A DNA stretch of 34,916 nucleotides from CAZFQG01 sp964520785 (lineage in GTDB: Bacteria > Planctomycetota > Planctomycetia > Pirellulales > Thermoguttaceae), in the NCBI GenBank assembly GCA_964520785.1, contig CAZFQG010000048.1, positions 1-34,916 of the forward strand, in the 5' to 3' direction. The number at the start of each line of letters is the position of its first letter. Position 1 is the stretch's first letter. The translations under genes were made by a program, and so were the position numbers. The notes below the pieces were generated by a model. That model was not told the DNA's origin. It ran no database searches and saw nothing but the letters and a program-made list of their open reading frames with translations. Shown here piece by piece: positions 32,415 through 34,916 of this stretch.

Positions 32415-34916
32415 CGGCGGCAATGGCGGAAAGGGTGGGGACGGCGCGGGTATCAGCGGGCCCGGCTCCAAGGGGGGCGACGGCGGCGACGGCGGCTTCG
32501 TCGAGGTGCGAGGCAGCAGCGCAATCGACACCTTGCGCGACGATTCGATCGGAATTGTCGCGCTCAGCGAGGCCGGAACGGGAGGCGTCGGGGGCGAAGG
32601 GGTTACCGTCGGTGTCGGTGGCGACGGCGGGTTCGGCGGTCGCGGCGGGGATGTACGGGTAAACGGCACGTGGACGATCCAGACCCAAGGGTATGGCGCA
32701 CACGGAATCGCCGCATCCAGTCAGGGTGGGGCGGGAGGAAGGGCCGGGACGGGAGGTTGGATCGCAGGCGGCGGCGGCAGCGGCGGCGACTCCGGCCACG
32801 GCGGAGGCGTCGAGGTCCTGTTCGGATCGTCCGCGGAGACGGGAGGATCCATCGACACCCGCGGTGAGGCGGCCCACGGCATCTTCGCGCAGAGCGTCGG
32901 AGGCCTTGCCGGGGCGGGCGCCGCGGGATCGAGCATTTTCTCGGCATCAGGCGGAAACGGCGGCAGCGCAGGAGGCGGAGGATATGTGTACGTCAAAAAC
33001 CTCACGTCGATTACCGCTCTTGGTATGGGATCGGATGCCATTCAGGTTCAGAGCGTCGGCGGCGGCGGTGGAAGCGCGGGGCGGGGAAGCGGTCTTTTCA
33101 ACGGCGGCGCAGGGGGAAGCCAGGCCGGCGGGGGCGGCGGTCCGGTCACTGTTGATAACAAAGGCACCCTCCAGGCCAGCGGCCGCGCGATCTTCGCGCA
33201 AAGCGTGGGGGGAAGCGGCGGGAACGCGCCCGCCCAGACAGGCGCGTGGGCATCGATCGGCGCCACCGGCGGCACCGGTGGTAACGCAGAGGTAGTCGCG
33301 GTCCAAAACCGGGGCCGGCTCACTACGTCTTGCGACAACTCGCACGGGATCTTCGCACAAAGCGTCGGCGGGGGCGGCGGTTACGGCGGCAACGTCCGCG
33401 GGTTCGGCGTGATGGGCAGTGTCACGATCGGCGGCGCCGGCGGGGGCGGTGGCGACGGCGGCCGAGTCTACGTCTTGAACGACGGCGGTTCCATCGAAAC
33501 CGGCCAGGCCGGTGTCAGCGGCGCGGAGGCCCACGGCATATTCGCTCAGAGCAACGGCGGGGGCGGCGGCCGCGGAAACTTCAGCGTCGGTGCGAGCATC
33601 TCGGCCGCGTCTTTGAATCTCTCCATGGGAGGACAAGGAGGCGACGGCGGCACTTCGGGCGATGTCCACTTGTTGAATGAGGGAAACGTCTCAACCAGCG
33701 GCAGAGACGCCTATGGGCTCTGTGCCCAAAGCCTGGCCGGTGGCGGGGGCGCCGCCGGTTTCAGCGTCGCCGGTGGGATCTCCGGCGTGGCCACGATCAA
33801 CGTGACACGCGGAGGCAACGGGGGTACCGGAAACGACGCGGGCAACGTTCAGCTCGGTAGTACCGGCGAAACCATCATGACCTCCGGGGCCGGCGCGCAT
33901 GCCATCGTGGGCGAGAGCACCGGCGGTGGCGGAGGGTCGGGCGGTTTCAGCGTGGCCGCGGGGATTGCCCAAGGAACCCTCGGCGTGAGCATGGGAGGCT
34001 CCGGGGGCGGAGCCGGCAATGCGGGAACCGTCGATATCGAGAGTAAGAGTTCCATCACCACAACCGGTGAGCAAGCATGCTGGATCCTCGCGGACAGCCT
34101 CGGCGGGGGAGGCGGCCGCGGCGGTTTCAGTGTGGCGGGCGGTCTGAGCGTGCCGGGAAGCATGGCCAAAATGGGTGCGCTGAGCGTCAGTCTCGGCGGC
34201 TCCGGTGGAGCAGGCGGAGACGGCGGCAATGTCGCCGTATCGAGCGAGGGGGCGACGATCATAACCGGCACGGAGCTGCCTACCGGAGAACGCACCGGTT
34301 ACCGGTCGTCCGGCATCGTCGCCCGGAGCACGGGCGGCGGGGGCGGCGACGTGGGATTCAGCGTTGCCGCCGGGATCGGCCAGGGGACCTCCATCAACGT
34401 GAGCCTTGGAGGCAGCGGTGGGGCGGCCGGCAACGCCGGAGGGGTTGACGTTACCAGCTCAAGCGACATCACGACCTTCGGCCGGGAGGCCCCCGGCGTC
34501 CAAGCGACCAGCCAAGGGGGCGGCGGTGGAAACGGCGGCTTCAGCGTGGCCGCCGGCGCGTCGCTGGACGCCTCGGTCAACGTGAGTGTCGGCGGGATGG
34601 GTGACGCGGGAGGAAGCGGGGGCGTCGTGAACGTGGGCCTCGCCGAGGCTCCCATTTCAGGAACCATTCGGACTTACGGCGACCGCTCCGTCGGCATCCA
34701 AGCCGCCAGCCGCGGCGGAGGAGGAGGCGACGGTGGTTTCAGCGTGGCGGGCGGCCTCGTCGTAAAAGGGCCCGCGGTCGAGCTCAGCGTGGGCGGATTC
34801 GGCGCCAGCGGCGGCGACGCGGACGAGGTTCACGTCATCAGCGCGGGCACGATCATTACCGAAGGCGAGAAAGCCTACGGCATTCAAGCCCAAAGCCTTG
34901 GCGGCGGGGGGGGAGA
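32167..34916 (+). CDS. Glycine-rich autotransporter-like passenger, continues beyond the window
   Basis: This frame is open for 2750 bases to the right edge with no stop; I translated it codon by codon. It continues the passenger that begins near 31090 in the neighbouring frame. The protein is a series of about 60-residue repeats whose core is (H/Y)GI(F/Q)AQS(V/L)GGGGGxGG, often followed by FSVAxG and xxxVSxGGxGG; cores are seen near 32701, 32878, 33037, 33181, 33343, 33535, 33709, 33898, 34078, 34312, 34489, 34693 and 34879. This is typical of very large type V secreted (autotransporter) adhesin passengers. The translocating beta-barrel expected at the C-terminus is outside the window, so the secretion type is inferred. 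GTG 32167 is the first start-like codon, but the real start is most likely upstream across the G-tract. Confidence 0.8.
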   Translation, partial: MGGWVRVGRTQEDPDTVFGDWNVTTSGLSAHAIWATSTGGWGGNGRDQNAAGNGGDGGSVGVYTTGALATQGEVSAGILAWSDGGNGGKGGDGAGISGPGSKGGDGGDGGFVEVRGSSAIDTLRDDSIGIVALSEAGTGGVGGEGVTVGVGGDGGFGGRGGDVRVNGTWTIQTQGYGAHGIAASSQGGAGGRAGTGGWIAGGGGSGGDSGHGGGVEVLFGSSAETGGSIDTRGEAAHGIFAQSVGGLAGAGAAGSSIFSASGGNGGSAGGGGYVYVKNLTSITALGMGSDAIQVQSVGGGGGSAGRGSGLFNGGAGGSQAGGGGGPVTVDNKGTLQASGRAIFAQSVGGSGGNAPAQTGAWASIGATGGTGGNAEVVAVQNRGRLTTSCDNSHGIFAQSVGGGGGYGGNVRGFGVMGSVTIGGAGGGGGDGGRVYVLNDGGSIETGQAGVSGAEAHGIFAQSNGGGGGRGNFSVGASISAASLNLSMGGQGGDGGTSGDVHLLNEGNVSTSGRDAYGLCAQSLAGGGGAAGFSVAGGISGVATINVTRGGNGGTGNDAGNVQLGSTGETIMTSGAGAHAIVGESTGGGGGSGGFSVAAGIAQGTLGVSMGGSGGGAGNAGTVDIESKSSITTTGEQACWILADSLGGGGGRGGFSVAGGLSVPGSMAKMGALSVSLGGSGGAGGDGGNVAVSSEGATIITGTELPTGERTGYRSSGIVARSTGGGGGDVGFSVAAGIGQGTSINVSLGGSGGAAGNAGGVDVTSSSDITTFGREAPGVQATSQGGGGGNGGFSVAAGASLDASVNVSVGGMGDAGGSGGVVNVGLAEAPISGTIRTYGDRSVGIQAASRGGGGGDGGFSVAGGLVVKGPAVELSVGGFGASGGDADEVHVISAGTIITEGEKAYGIQAQSLGGGGG

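Noticed and set aside
30656..34667. Proline-rich frames on the minus strand opposite the glycine-rich repeats
   Set aside because: GGC and GGT codons read backwards as GCC, ACC and CCG; the Pro/Ala-rich frames are mirrors of the Gly-rich passenger.
27357..34916. Repeats as a CRISPR array
   Set aside because: The repeats are coding, in register with the protein, diverged and 120-250 bases apart, with no uniform 25-40 base repeat and spacer pattern.
1..34916. tRNA or rRNA genes
   Set aside because: I scanned the gaps between genes by eye for cloverleaf arms and rRNA-like sequence and saw none; short ncRNAs cannot be excluded.

Overview
The window reads as a chromosomal segment of a GC-rich planctomycete (Planctomycetota; PVC group). 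The evidence is a DUF1559 prepilin-type protein with its C-terminal H-X9-DG signature, a secreted sulfatase behind a Gfo/Idh/MocA protein, a BNR sialidase-like gene, a GH127-type enzyme, PEP-CTERM/dockerin surface proteins, and a topoisomerase I with GR(F/Y)GPYV repeats and a lysine-rich tail. No rRNA, tRNA or CRISPR array was found. All calls come from reading the sequence; no database search was run.

Layout. 1-2413 (+): the end of a Gfo/Idh/MocA protein, a sulfatase and a Nudix hydrolase. 2441-6760 (-): topA and a radical SAM/SPASM enzyme, separated by an AT-rich gap. 7175-8660 (+): two damaged genes, a truncated ceramidase-like fragment and a frameshifted sialidase. 8931-10659 (+): the DUF1559 protein and a predicted exported methyltransferase. 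10684-13547 (-): an HtrA-like protease, then ubiX and ubiE with an ATGA overlap. 13682-15887 (+): comB and a proline-rich lipoprotein. 16191-19531 (-): a compact operon of two class I fumarase-type hydro-lyase subunits, an AtuA-family protein and a DUF4387 protein. 19919-24683 (-): PBP2, an AIM24 protein and a secreted glycosidase-like protein fused to a TrmO/TsaA domain. 24975-26834 (+): a GH127-type enzyme whose 3' end runs into an IS701-like transposase remnant. 27357-34916 (+): a very large surface-protein locus.

The surface locus starts with a T5SS/PEP-CTERM-repeat protein broken by one in-frame TAA at 29373. The same frame then resumes through more repeats, a dockerin pair and a PEP-CTERM anchor. 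With no stop codon it runs on into a second signal peptide and a glycine-rich, autotransporter-like passenger. That passenger changes frame at a nine-G tract near 32160 and stays open to the window edge. I translated 32167-34916 codon by codon and found no stop.

The most unusual items are the exported glycosidase/TrmO fusion, a second exported protein with an S-adenosylmethionine methyltransferase fold, the hydro-lyase/AtuA/DUF4387 operon, and the surface locus whose expression would depend on a G-tract length and a stop codon. Several lesions (near 7680, 29373, 31020 and 32160) could be real decay or phase variation, or could be assembly errors; the sequence alone cannot decide.
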